Assembly: GCA_032629725.1 (NCBI GenBank)
Contig: JAFEVB010000044.1
Location: 186,001-250,000 of the forward strand
Reading direction: 5' to 3'
Source of the DNA: Gremmenia infestans
Lineage: Eukaryota > Ascomycota > Leotiomycetes > Helotiales > Hamatocanthoscyphaceae
Length of the DNA: 64,000 nucleotides
Shown here: positions 33,582 through 43,188 of the stretch, one piece after another
How the letters are laid out: the number at the start of each line of letters is the position of its first letter
Position numbering within the stretch: the stretch's first letter is position 1
The notes under the pieces: model-generated
The model's database searches: none
The model's input: only the letters and a program-made list of their open reading frames with translations
Told to the model about the DNA's origin: nothing
Made by a program: the position numbers and the translations under genes

Positions 33582-34260
33582 GAGGAAAGCGGGAGAATAA
33601 ACAGTGAGTTGGGCACAGTGTTAAGAATGGTTAATTTCGAAAAGATAGATTGGGTAGAGAATATGTAAAAAGCGAGTGTGATGATTTTCAATACATTGAG
33701 TCGGAATCGTGGGTTGTATTTATATCAACTCCTATACGTGTACCAATTTCTGCCCAAGTCAATGACAAGTCGGCATAACCGCCAAGTAAATCATTTCGTT
33801 TTGATTCGTACCTTACTTGGTACGACTAAAATGCCTTTGCTGCGCATTCCGGGCATTTTGGTGTTGTTCACATCCTAGAATCCGCTAAAACGACAGGGTC
33901 CGTACGAGCAGGCTAACCAAGAACGGCGCATCGCAGCGCGGGGGTTTGCACTTCCCATTCGAGGATCTGTAGACTGACCTCATTACAAGAGCTATGACTA
34001 CGAAAATTTCATAGCAATCCTCTTTTGCGATTTCCTATGAGCTCGTATATGCCCCTGAAGGATTTGCCAGCCTCGTAAGGGTGTTCGGTTGGGGAAACAA
34101 GCAGACGTTAGTGTAACGGCACCCTTCAACTCCCCTTAGATAGTGTGTAAAAGCCACAAGGGCTTTCAGGAGTCGTGCATTTCGACGTTCACATGCCTGA
34201 TGTTTTAAACAAGGTCCTTACGACCAGGGACCTTACGAGACGAGCCAACATCAAGTTACA
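33582..34260. other. Spacer upstream of the peptidase gene
   Basis: About 680 bases. It includes the promoter of the minus-strand peptidase gene and the 3' flank of the Zn2Cys6 gene. No tRNA or protein gene could be recognised. Confidence 0.4.
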
Positions 34261-36018
34261 CTACCAAGTGAATACCTCTTCGACCACGTTAACTCGAGCT
34301 CTGCCCCATTGTTCCTTTTTGCTATACAAGAGGCGACCTCCTTTTGCGTCCAGTTCAAGGAATGGTTGAACTCTCGACAGCTCCGCCCCATCTAGGCTTC
34401 CAGTGGATGTCTCTAATTCGTCCAACGCGCTCTCTTCAATTTCAACAACTCTCTCGGCAGCTTTCGCAACCAGCAGACTATTCCAAAGACCCTCTTGGCG
34501 TGAGGTTGAGCGAAGAAGGGTAATCGCTTTCCGGCGAATGATAGGATCTCGACACTGACTGGCTACAGTATAAAGCGGAATAAGAATCCCCGTATCCAAG
34601 CAAAAGGAATGTGTTGTCCGGTTGTCACTGCTAAGTAATGCAGAAGAGATGATCTTCTCACCCAGGAACACCATTTGTTGAAAGCGTGGTAGGAAGGAAT
34701 CCCGTAGTGAAGGATTATTTGAAGGTAGCTGCTCAAGATGTAATGAGGCATAGCTGTATAGCACATGGAGTTGAAGAACTGCTATTGCAATATCTTCCTT
34801 CTGAGTCAGAGATGACCCTTTTGAGTCAATCAATGCTCGCAGTGCGAGCGAGAACTTCGACAGTAAAGTTACGTATTGGTATGTGCGGGCTTCAACGGCT
34901 TCAAGAAATTGTACGGGGTCGCATGATACTAAGGCGACTTGCGTACTTGCAAATTGGCAACGCCAATATTCTAAGGTGTTCCTAGCCTCTTCAACACTTG
35001 AGAACGAGACAGGAATGGATTTATCCATTATGTCCTCGATAGAAGGCTCATGGACTGTGGATTCATAGTCTCCAATCATCTGGTCCATACGTGTCAGTCA
35101 CTGTAAAGTCTGTATGGGCAGGAATAAATTCTTTACCGCTGAAAGATTGAAATCTAGTCCTGCAAATATTTTGGTAAGATCTTCCAGTGGGGCATACCAC
35201 TCATTCTGAGTCTTTGAACCAAGTGGGTGTTGAATCTCTCCAGTCTGCTGCTGGCAGTGAATTTCTCGGAGTAGCTTCGCGCCACTTCGAATGTGTAATC
35301 CTGCTGAGGTATAGTGCCCTCGCATATTCTGAGCTAATCAGTATCCTGAGCAAATAGCGACGTGACCTAGAATACGCGTAGAAAGTAGGACATACCTCGA
35401 AACAAGTGAAAAGGATACATGATATAAGGCAAACGTCGATGGATCGCTGCCCATTCTGAGATATGGGAACCAGTAGTTCTCTGATTCCGAGATTGTACTG
35501 CTTTAATGCAAAATCACGTTCTTCATCTATTTCTCCTATTTGATGCTCCAACATTTCATGAAGTGAGCCTATAGCAACGATAGCATGATACACGGCCGAT
35601 TCATGATATGCAGCTTGGAGGACGTGCCTTTCCCAAAAGTCAGACCGGAAGAAGCCGCCTAGTGATAGGCAGGACCGCTGCACGAAGAACTCGAACGATC
35701 TTTTTAATTTTGGGGGAACATGAACGTCAAATGATGGACCTGATGTAACCTGCACTGCCAGTAAATTACAAGGCGACTGGTGCAAGAGCTGGACATCGTT
35801 GTAGCCCTCGCAGGCACGGCGTGCGGATGAACATTTAAGACAGACTGGCCTCGTCTCATCACATTTCACTCGTCGTACTGCACACGAGTCAGGGATTGGT
35901 CTTTGGCCCTATTGGAGATACAATAAATAAATAAATACTCACTTTTACACGTGATGCAGCCCGACCTTGATTTCGGCCGGTATGCCCGCTTTCTTCTCCC
36001 TTTTGCGACCTTGGGCAT
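34261..36018 (-). CDS. Zn2Cys6 transcription factor (Fungal_trans_2-like)
   Basis: Four minus-strand exons, 36018-35943, 35877-35396, 35328-35137 and 35079-34261, give 522 residues in one frame. The zinc cluster starts after a basic leader (KGRRKRAYRPKSRSG) and has cysteines at residues 21, 24, 31, 38, 41 and 48; the first intron falls inside it as often seen. The middle region carries the pattern of this subfamily: FFVQRSC, AVYHAIVAIGSLHEML, LKQYNLGIREL, CLISCILFTCFE and GHYTSAGLHIRSGAKLL. The third intron has a tempting inner acceptor that would make it only 36 bases; the 57-base version ending GACCAG restores the reading frame. It lies between the peptidase and DUF1989 genes and is the only regulator in the 29-41 kb group. 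Confidence 0.87.
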
Positions 36019-36528
36019 CTGAAGCGCAAGGTTCTCTATCGAATGCTGTTCGAGAGAAAGTTCTGCTCAATGTGGAAATAATCTTAGTAAGAGATCAGTA
36101 TTGATTAATCAATGTCAAGTCTAAAGGTTCTCCAAGCAGTTGATTGATTATACATCGGAGGGTTTGAAACTGCGCCACCCCCTTTAGTGGCTGTGGGTAC
36201 CGTTTGAGCTAGCCCAAATGGCACTAGTGCCCTCGTGCCCCTTCTAAGGCAAGCAGTAGGTATGATGGCCCCCACGAGGCAGGGCATAGTAAACTTTTCT
36301 TCTTTCCTTTGCGAAACAAAATCCTCGCACGATCGCCTTACTGCCAATATTATGTTTTTGATTCGACAAAAAAATTCCTAGTCGAATTTACTTGGATCAA
36401 AAACATGCCCGCTTCTGCTTTCAAAATCCATCTATCGACTCTGACGATACTCCCAAGTAGAATCCATCATACTCGCAACTTATGACAGCCACTAAGTCAT
36501 GTCCACACCTGATCTGTCTCTGAATCCT

Positions 36529-37152
36529 TCACCATATCTGAAAATGAGCTGACATCGAGGTCCCGCCATTGATCGGCAAACAATCATTTGGACAAGCACT
36601 AAATGCAATGATCAAGTCCATCTCAGCCCTGAAAGTAATAAACTGACCCGCCTCAGTAGTCGGCGCCTCCCAAGAAAGAACTTGCCCATCCCGAACTGGT
36701 ATATACATGAATATGTTAAACGGACTAGGCGAAAACTCCTGCCCCTGCTCTCCTAGCTCATCGAGCGCATTCTTCAAGTTATCCGTACAATTGTCGTGAT
36801 ATTCGGCAAGGTGGAATTGCTTGACGTAACGATGAGAATCACATGCTGCCATCAAGGTATCATGATTTCCTGGCGTGGTATCTTCGACGATAGTAAGAAT
36901 GGGGTCGCGGCGGTTGGTGACGAATGAGTCTCCAACTGCGGGAAGAATTTTGTCTAGGTGAGCTCGAGTGTGTTCCATGGACATTCGTTCGGATAGTTCG
37001 TGAGCGTTGAAAGCCCAGGTATCCACGACTTGTTTGCCGTGGGTGTTTATGAGACGGATGAATTGGCCTTTGGCCACTCTCGCTGCCTTGCCTTTTCGAG
37101 CTGGAACTTCTTGCTTTTCCGTGGAAGAACTGGGTTGAGGTGGTGGAAGCAT
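36529..37152 (-). CDS. DUF1989 (urea carboxylase-associated family) protein
   Basis: An intronless gene of 207 residues from ATG 37152; a longer frame exists upstream but begins without ATG. Family hallmarks are visible: the N-terminal AARVAKGQFIRLINTHGKQV with VDTWAF, then the SMEHTRAHLDKI helix, a central HDTLMAACDSHRY, NIFMYIPV and the C-terminal ACPNDCLPINGG, which holds the Cys/Asp/Asn-Gly residues conserved in DUF1989. Bacterial members are linked to urea or guanidine carboxylation; the fungal ones have no proven reaction. Length fits the family (about 200-220). Expected to be cytosolic. Confidence 0.85.
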   Translation of the reverse strand: MLPPPQPSSSTEKQEVPARKGKAARVAKGQFIRLINTHGKQVVDTWAFNAHELSERMSMEHTRAHLDKILPAVGDSFVTNRRDPILTIVEDTTPGNHDTLMAACDSHRYVKQFHLAEYHDNCTDNLKNALDELGEQGQEFSPSPFNIFMYIPVRDGQVLSWEAPTTEAGQFITFRAEMDLIIAFSACPNDCLPINGGTSMSAHFQIW

Positions 37153-37795
37153 ATTTAGTGTATGATGCAAAAGCAAATGATCAACTTGAGAACAGAGAGC
37201 TGGTTATCAATTCGGGTGTATGTGAGTAGACATATATTATCAAGGAAGCTATATATCCCACTTTTGCAGATGTCCGCGGAGACTGCTTAGTCAACAATAT
37301 ACTTATATATAGCTTCACTTTAGGCTCGATTGAGCCTAATATCCTAAATCAACATAATCATCACTGTCATTTACTCTGATATAAGAATTCTGGCGAATCT
37401 AATCACGCGTGGGTTCTGTTTCTGTAGTTTCTCAAAATAGGAAACAATTCATTGCTCATCGTTTGTCTTTTAGACCTGAGAATAGATTCTACTTTGAAAT
37501 TAGTGTTTACGAAAGAAGAAGATAATAATAACAAATAGGACATGTGGCCATCAGTTTTCTCTTTCAAGCAGCCATCCAGTCCCACATAAATTTAGGTTGA
37601 CCTCCCATTATGTTTTAGACAACTGATCAAAAGGACAAGGTCACATAATCTCCTTTCTTATAGTATAGTGTCTGTCAAAAACCCCTGTTTGGTTTCTTTG
37701 TTTTTAAAAGCTTTCCATATATCTTGCTATAGACCCCGCAGCTCAGCGAAGTATCTCATCATCTATGCACCAAAACCCTCTACACTAGAAATATA
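37153..37795. other. Spacer, no gene seen
   Basis: About 640 bases; AT-rich, with the promoter of the DUF1989 gene on its left and the 3' flank of the unknown gene on its right. Confidence 0.4.
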
Positions 37796-38557
37796 TTAGT
37801 GTCGATACCGTCCCTTTGGTGACAACCTAATAGAGGGTTCATAAATACCTTTGCCCGGCTGATCCTGTGACCATTGCTCAGGTGGCACAGGAGGCATCCT
37901 GTTCTCCCGAAACACAAATGCCGGAATAATCCTGTGCCCGACTTGTGGTCTCTGCCTCGCCTTCTCACTCGAACCAAACTCCGGCCTATCATCCCTGGCC
38001 ACCAGATCAGCAAACCATAAGCCTCTCCCAGCCATCTCAATCCATATGTCATCCCCCCAGTCCTTTTCCTCAACCTTTCTTATCTTATGAGTCCGAGCCA
38101 GATGCCAGATGCAATTCCGTACCCATGTATCTGGCTTCGCGCTTTGGGGTGGTATGTCGACAGTTTGGACGATTCTCACGAAAGCTTCTTCGTCGTCTAT
38201 CTTGTACGCTTTGCTCATGTTGACTAAAGCTACTATTTCATAGTACCTGGAGACTGTATAGTCCAAAGAGAGCGCGCGATAGACTCGTTCTACGCTTTTT
38301 CTTTGGGATTTGGGCATCTCGCTGCCGTGATAGATTGACACGAGGCAGTGATGTGTCATCTGATGCCCGGATCGATTTGAGTCGGCTACTATGAATGACC
38401 ATTCGTAATGCGAGGGGCCTAGCGAGGAGCTTGATTGCGGTGCTGAGAGGCAGATGTAAAGTGTCCTGTCACGACGATTCCATATAGAAAACCCTCTCGA
38501 AAACCTGGCTTGGCGCCCACCTAAAACTGACATATCAAGCGATTCCTGGGTATCCAT
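37796..38557 (-). CDS. Hypothetical protein of 253 residues
   Basis: Intronless frame; ATG 38557 chosen because the 27 upstream codons start without ATG. No signal peptide or membrane helix. Ordered segments such as TLYICLSAPQ, HYEWSFIVADS, QMTHHCLVSIYH, YYEIVALVNMSK and WVRNCIWHLARTHKI suggest a globular protein, with conserved-looking Trp, His and Cys residues. I do not recognise the family. Codon use and the length of the frame support a real gene. It sits between the DUF1989 and FAD-monooxygenase genes. Confidence 0.65.
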   Translation of the reverse strand: MDTQESLDMSVLGGRQARFSRGFSIWNRRDRTLYICLSAPQSSSSLGPSHYEWSFIVADSNRSGHQMTHHCLVSIYHGSEMPKSQRKSVERVYRALSLDYTVSRYYEIVALVNMSKAYKIDDEEAFVRIVQTVDIPPQSAKPDTWVRNCIWHLARTHKIRKVEEKDWGDDIWIEMAGRGLWFADLVARDDRPEFGSSEKARQRPQVGHRIIPAFVFRENRMPPVPPEQWSQDQPGKGIYEPSIRLSPKGRYRH

Positions 38558-39642
38558 AGTTATTTTCTTAAGGAAGCTAGTGAACTTTGTTTTGAGGTTT
38601 GGGACTTTAGATTCGGGTGGTAACAGAGAAGATTCCAATCACTCAGAGATGATTCATGATGAAGTGAATGTGAGGGGAAGCTTGCAAACCCCAAGCGATT
38701 CTCCCCTTTTCAGCGCGGTGACCAAACCCAACTCTTGCCAATGGCCTTAAAAAAAAACACCTCTACAGCCACCTATCCGTTCTCTAGAGCAAAAATTTTT
38801 ATTGTCTCACGACTACGAACACTACCCCTAAAAAAGGAATTGGTGCGATGGCACTGCTAATACTCGAAAAACTTAATCTCAAGACCACACATTCCTTTTT
38901 CACAAATTAAAATCTGCAAAAACCTCAGGCCAGCAGCCGCTGACCTCAGGATAACCCCCTAGCGGTTAAACATTAAAGGGGATTTTACATTCCTACTTGC
39001 CAATACACAATTTGTTCTGACCCACTTGGACAAGTGGGCGCCTTTCTGTGTTTGACGATATGTTTTGTGTTAATTCAATACGTATTGTATTTGCGCACCT
39101 AGTTATGATGTGCCAGGTGGCGTGGTCCGACTCACATTTCCGACTGTCTATCAGAATCGCAAACCATGGGGACTTTTAAGGAGTGCGAATGTATTAAGTC
39201 TATCTCTTTTAGAAAAGTACACAAGTCTTTGTTGCATCGCATTCTCGCATCTCTTCCATTGTGCACAACTTTACCCACTAATTCTGTCATTTAAGCGAGC
39301 CCCTTTACGCGGAGGCGCACCTGCCATGCCTGTGTCTCTTGCGTCCTAAAGGCATAGTCTTTTGCAGATGGGTAGGACGTTTTCTACATCAGACCATGGG
39401 ATCAAAGTTAAGATCTCTTCTTCGGTGCATAATTTGAGATAGAATTGGCAAAATTTAAAAGTCTAGTGCAAACATCGATTTAAGAGAGCGCTAAGAAAAA
39501 TTCATTACCTATGTACAATGAAAGGGTCTAAGGATGCCATAGGAACTTAATGTGCTAAGACTTTTCCAAAGCCATGAGCTATCATTGAACGTCCTATCAC
39601 AATTTTTGAATTACACTAAACCAGCAAGAAATTCGAGTGAAA
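38558..39642. other. Intergenic stretch, no gene seen
   Basis: About 1.1 kb. It contains a GC-rich, partly self-complementary stretch with direct CCTCAGG repeats (38926-38950) next to a CCCCT...AGGGG stem possibility (38955-38985). These may be chance. No coding sequence is convincing. Confidence 0.4.
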
Positions 39643-40866
39643 TCAATCACTTCTCTCCAATTTCCCATTCACCCAGCTTTCCACGTCATCCTTGAAATTT
39701 GGGAGATACAACCAACTCAGCTCAATCTCTTCGATAACCTCCCCCGACGTCTGAGCCTCCTTGGGCATCCGTCTAAGGTCGGTCTGCTTATTCAACCACA
39801 TGACCTTGGTAATCCGCTTTTGTCGATAATCCTGCCAAAAGCTCAACGCATCTTGCATTTCCACCTTGTCTACCTGGCCAAGCAGCAGAGAAAACATGTA
39901 TACATCCTCGAAAGCTTGGTTAATGCCCTGTCCGGCGCTAGGTGGAATAGCATGTGCCGCATCGCCCAAAATAATCACACGTCGCTTCTCCGAAGCCCAT
40001 TTCTCCAGCGTGGGAACGGCGTAAAAGGGCCAAACATTGATCTTGTCGTGCGGGATGTGCGATACTGCATTTTGCACCATCTTGGGGAAGTTCGAGGCGC
40101 CTTCTTGGAGGAATTCTACGAGGGCGTCTTTGTCTCCCATGTAAAGATCCCACCCAGCTCTGTCGAAACCTTTGCCCATACGCTTCTGCTTGCCTATCAA
40201 AACTTCTGATCCGTCGACCTCTTGGGGAGCAATCACAAAGCCTCCATGTGGTGTCATAATCGTGACTGGAATATGATATCCCGTAGGAATTTTTAATTGC
40301 GCGGTTGGAACAGCTGCGGTGACTCCAGCCATACCAGTGAAAGCTGGGACTAAGTCCGGGTAGAGGTAGCGGCGAACTCTTGAATGGATCCCATCTGCAC
40401 CAACAAGAATATCTGCGGTTTGGGTACTTCCATCCTGGAACTCCCAAGTCACGTCCTTTTCCGTCTCCGCTACAACTTTGGTAAACTTCTTCCCAAACAA
40501 AATAGTGATATCTTTTTCCTTCAACATGGCTAGAAGCTCGTCGATGAGTACAGTTCGGTAAATTCGAAGAGCTTCGTAACCATACTTCACTTTGCTTCCA
40601 AACTCGTACACTTCAAGCAGTTCTCCAGATCCGTTCCTGTATTCAAGCGTCTCGAAGTTGTAGCCCTTGGCTCGGACTCGCTCGTAGATTCCAAGTGCGT
40701 CGAGGATTTTGAGGGCGTTGGGAGAAAGCATAACGGCGCCTCCGATGTTCAATGGTGCGGGACGACTTTCATAGATAGTGCATGGGATGTTTTGTTGATG
40801 CAGAGCCAGGGCTAAGGAAAGTCCCGAGAGGCCGGAGCCAATGATGGCTATGTTGAGGGGAGCCAT
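39643..40866 (-). CDS. FAD-dependent aromatic-ring monooxygenase (salicylate hydroxylase-like)
   Basis: An intronless gene of 407 residues. The N-terminal Rossmann motif IAIIGSGLSGLSLALAL (GxGxxG at residues 10-15) is followed by an acidic strand end (YESR), the DG motif VGADGIHSRVRRYL near residue 160 and the FAD ribityl-binding GDAAHAIPPSAGQGINQAFED near residue 300. This is the class A flavin hydroxylase fold that uses NAD(P)H and oxygen to hydroxylate an aromatic or related substrate. Some such enzymes act in peptide and polyketide pathways and others in catabolism; the sequence does not decide. Complete and of normal family length. Confidence 0.93.
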   Translation of the reverse strand: MAPLNIAIIGSGLSGLSLALALHQQNIPCTIYESRPAPLNIGGAVMLSPNALKILDALGIYERVRAKGYNFETLEYRNGSGELLEVYEFGSKVKYGYEALRIYRTVLIDELLAMLKEKDITILFGKKFTKVVAETEKDVTWEFQDGSTQTADILVGADGIHSRVRRYLYPDLVPAFTGMAGVTAAVPTAQLKIPTGYHIPVTIMTPHGGFVIAPQEVDGSEVLIGKQKRMGKGFDRAGWDLYMGDKDALVEFLQEGASNFPKMVQNAVSHIPHDKINVWPFYAVPTLEKWASEKRRVIILGDAAHAIPPSAGQGINQAFEDVYMFSLLLGQVDKVEMQDALSFWQDYRQKRITKVMWLNKQTDLRRMPKEAQTSGEVIEEIELSWLYLPNFKDDVESWVNGKLERSD

Positions 40867-42061
40867 ATTTTCGGATTTGGGAATTGTGAAGATAATGGTG
40901 AAGAGTACTGTAAATGTGCAATTGAGTTTGAACTTGTTGAAGTTTGGATTAAGGATAATAATGATCCAGACCAGTATATATAAGAAAATTTTATCAAGGG
41001 AGTGTTCTTAGAATAGTTCTACGTGTACAAAATAACTGTCGGAATAAGAGACTAAAACTCGGAGTCTTGTCTATTCCGCCACTTTTTTCTTATATGTAGA
41101 GAATAGGTAGGCAATAGTTCGGAGGTAAAGACCGGAGCCGAAATGCGGCGCCGTGAACCGGATCCGATAGAGGTCGCAAAATCTATAAATGGACACTTCC
41201 GGATTCATGGCTTCAAGTCATTAACTTAAACACCACTTTTGCTTCAATCCCAAAATAACAGCTGATGAGTTTGACCTCTATGCGCCTTTAATTAAACTTT
41301 TATGGTTTCCGCAGTCCTTACACCCACATCATTCAGTTTTTTATGTCCTCTTACCCATCACCCGGACTTCAGCAATTCGATTTCTAAGAATGACATACCT
41401 TAAGGATACTTCTCTTTATGCCAAGGGACTTCTCTAGATATCCACATACTCGAAAAAATTCGCATTATCAAAGAGAAAGGGGCATCACGTGTGGCTGCTC
41501 ACATGATCGTCTGACTGACGCCAAGTTAAAAATTCTCGGCCCAACGTTTCAAACAGCATGAACGACTCCACCACATCTCTATTCGTACCACAAAGTTCTC
41601 CATTTCCAGTCCTTCGGGAACTTTATTATGATTGGAAGTGGTGTTTGGAAGCCATATGGAAGATATACCGGGCCCAGTGGTCCCTTTCAACCAAGATCCC
41701 ACCAATCGCACCTGTTTCCCCACACTTCACTTGCAGGGGCCTGTACCTGCGAAGCTAGTTGGAACAATGCAAAGTCTCTTCTATATTGCTCCGTTTCATG
41801 ACCATCCGCATTGCTGGGTTCATCCATTGGCGGAATGATGGGTATTTTCGAATTTAAGATGAACAGGTGATGGGATAAGTCGGGACAGATGGCCACGAAA
41901 CACGCGAAATCGATTTATTTATTTTCCATTTAGTCCATTTTAGATTCCTGCTTGGAGTATTAATAGTTGCTGTCTTCTTCTATCATTTAATTCTCTGGGT
42001 TGTTGAACTACATTGACATTCTTTCACTACTCCTTCCTATTTTCCCATCGAAATAAAAGTC
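40867..42061. other. Intergenic stretch, no gene seen
   Basis: About 1.2 kb between divergently transcribed genes. Short frames at 41526-41896 on both strands are mutual shadows without domains. The right end holds the leader of the esterase gene. Confidence 0.4.
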
Positions 42062-42906
42062 ATGAAGTCGTTCTACCTTCCCCTCTCCGCCGCACTGGCG
42101 ACTCTTTCAATAGCTTTACCAACAGATGAAGCTATCGCGAAACGAGCTACACCAATAGTCTACCTAGCCGGTGACTCAACCATGGCCAAAGGAGGAGGAG
42201 GAACCGGAACCGAAGGTTCGTTTGCAGCTCCTCACAAGTACCAAAACTGACTTCCTACCAAGGCTGGGGCGTCTATCTCCCCTACTCGCTGTCACTCACC
42301 GTAGTCAACGATGCCATTGCTGGCCGCAGCGCACGCTCCTACACGGACGAAGGCCGCTTCACCACGCTCGCCAACACCGTCGCATCCGGCGACTTCGTGA
42401 TCATTGAATTCGGGCATAACGACGGGGGCTCTCTCACCCCAACCGACAACGGCCGCTCCGACTGCGTGGGCTCCGGCTCCGAGACATGCACCACGGACGC
42501 CGGCGTAGTCGTCCAGACATACCCCACGTACCTGACCAACGCGGCGAAACTCATGACCGCAAAGGGCGCACACGTCATCATCAGCAGCCCGACCCCCGAC
42601 AACGTCTGCGAGACCGGCACCTGTTCCTATACCCCGAGTCGCTTCACGGGGTACTGCGAGATCGTCGTCAGCAATGTGGGCAGCCTGGCTTCGTTTGTCG
42701 ACCATGGCCAGTATCTTGCGAATCGCTATATCGCGTTGGGCGCTACGACGGTAGATGCGTTCTATCCTAATGATCATACGCATACGAGTTCTGAGGGTGC
42801 GGCTCTGGTGGCTGGACAGTTTGTGAAGGGCTTGCTGTGTGCGAATAATCCGCTGGCTGCTTATGTCAAGAACACAACGGCGAGTGTGGCGGGGAGCTGT
42901 ATCTAG
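42062..42906 (+). CDS. Secreted SGNH hydrolase, rhamnogalacturonan acetylesterase-like
   Basis: Two exons, 42062-42215 and 42263-42906 (47-base intron, Gly codon split), give 265 residues. A signal peptide (MKSFYLPLSAALATLSIALP) ends in a propeptide with a Lys-Arg site (AIAKRA). The SGNH blocks are in order: YLAGDSTMAKGG with the nucleophile Ser, DAIAGRSARSY with the Gly, FGHNDGGS with the Asn, and YPNDHTHTSSEGA with the catalytic Asp and His. This matches CE12 rhamnogalacturonan acetylesterases, which remove acetyl groups from pectin hairy regions. Four to six Cys suggest disulfides. Fits a plant-associated or saprotrophic fungus. Confidence 0.93.
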
Positions 42907-43029
42907 GGGTCGTTGAGGGATCTATCGGCGGATTTGAGAGGGGTTGTTCCGGATTCTTGTAAATATTGATTGTTAGTTCTGTATATACCGCAAACAAAAT
43001 GTTCATTCTGTCCATAAACTCTGGCTTCA

Positions 43030-43060
43030 CGTTCAAGATTCAAGATTCAAGATTCAAAAT
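43030..43060. repeat. Short tandem repeat, unit TTCAAGA(T)
   Basis: Three to four copies of an 8-base TTCAAGAT unit follow the esterase gene. Simple repeat in the 3' flank, no function implied. Confidence 0.7.
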
Positions 43061-43188
43061 TTGCAACAAAGAGTGTATATTTACTTCAAAGCATCCAGTC
43101 TAGTTACTTTTTCGAAACCACCGTTTCCCGTGCGTGGCGCAATCTCCCTACGACACCCCCCGAAGTCTGACTATTCAGGCTTCGAAGC

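Noticed and set aside
34050..34145. Possible tRNA-like stretch
   Set aside because: No TTC-A/G loop or acceptor stem could be paired into a cloverleaf.
38926..38985. GC-rich hairpin-like stretch as a terminator
   Set aside because: Intrinsic terminators of this type are bacterial, and pairing is imperfect; likely chance.
41526..41896. Overlapping frames on both strands
   Set aside because: No domain, no signal peptide, no introns, and each is a shadow of the other.
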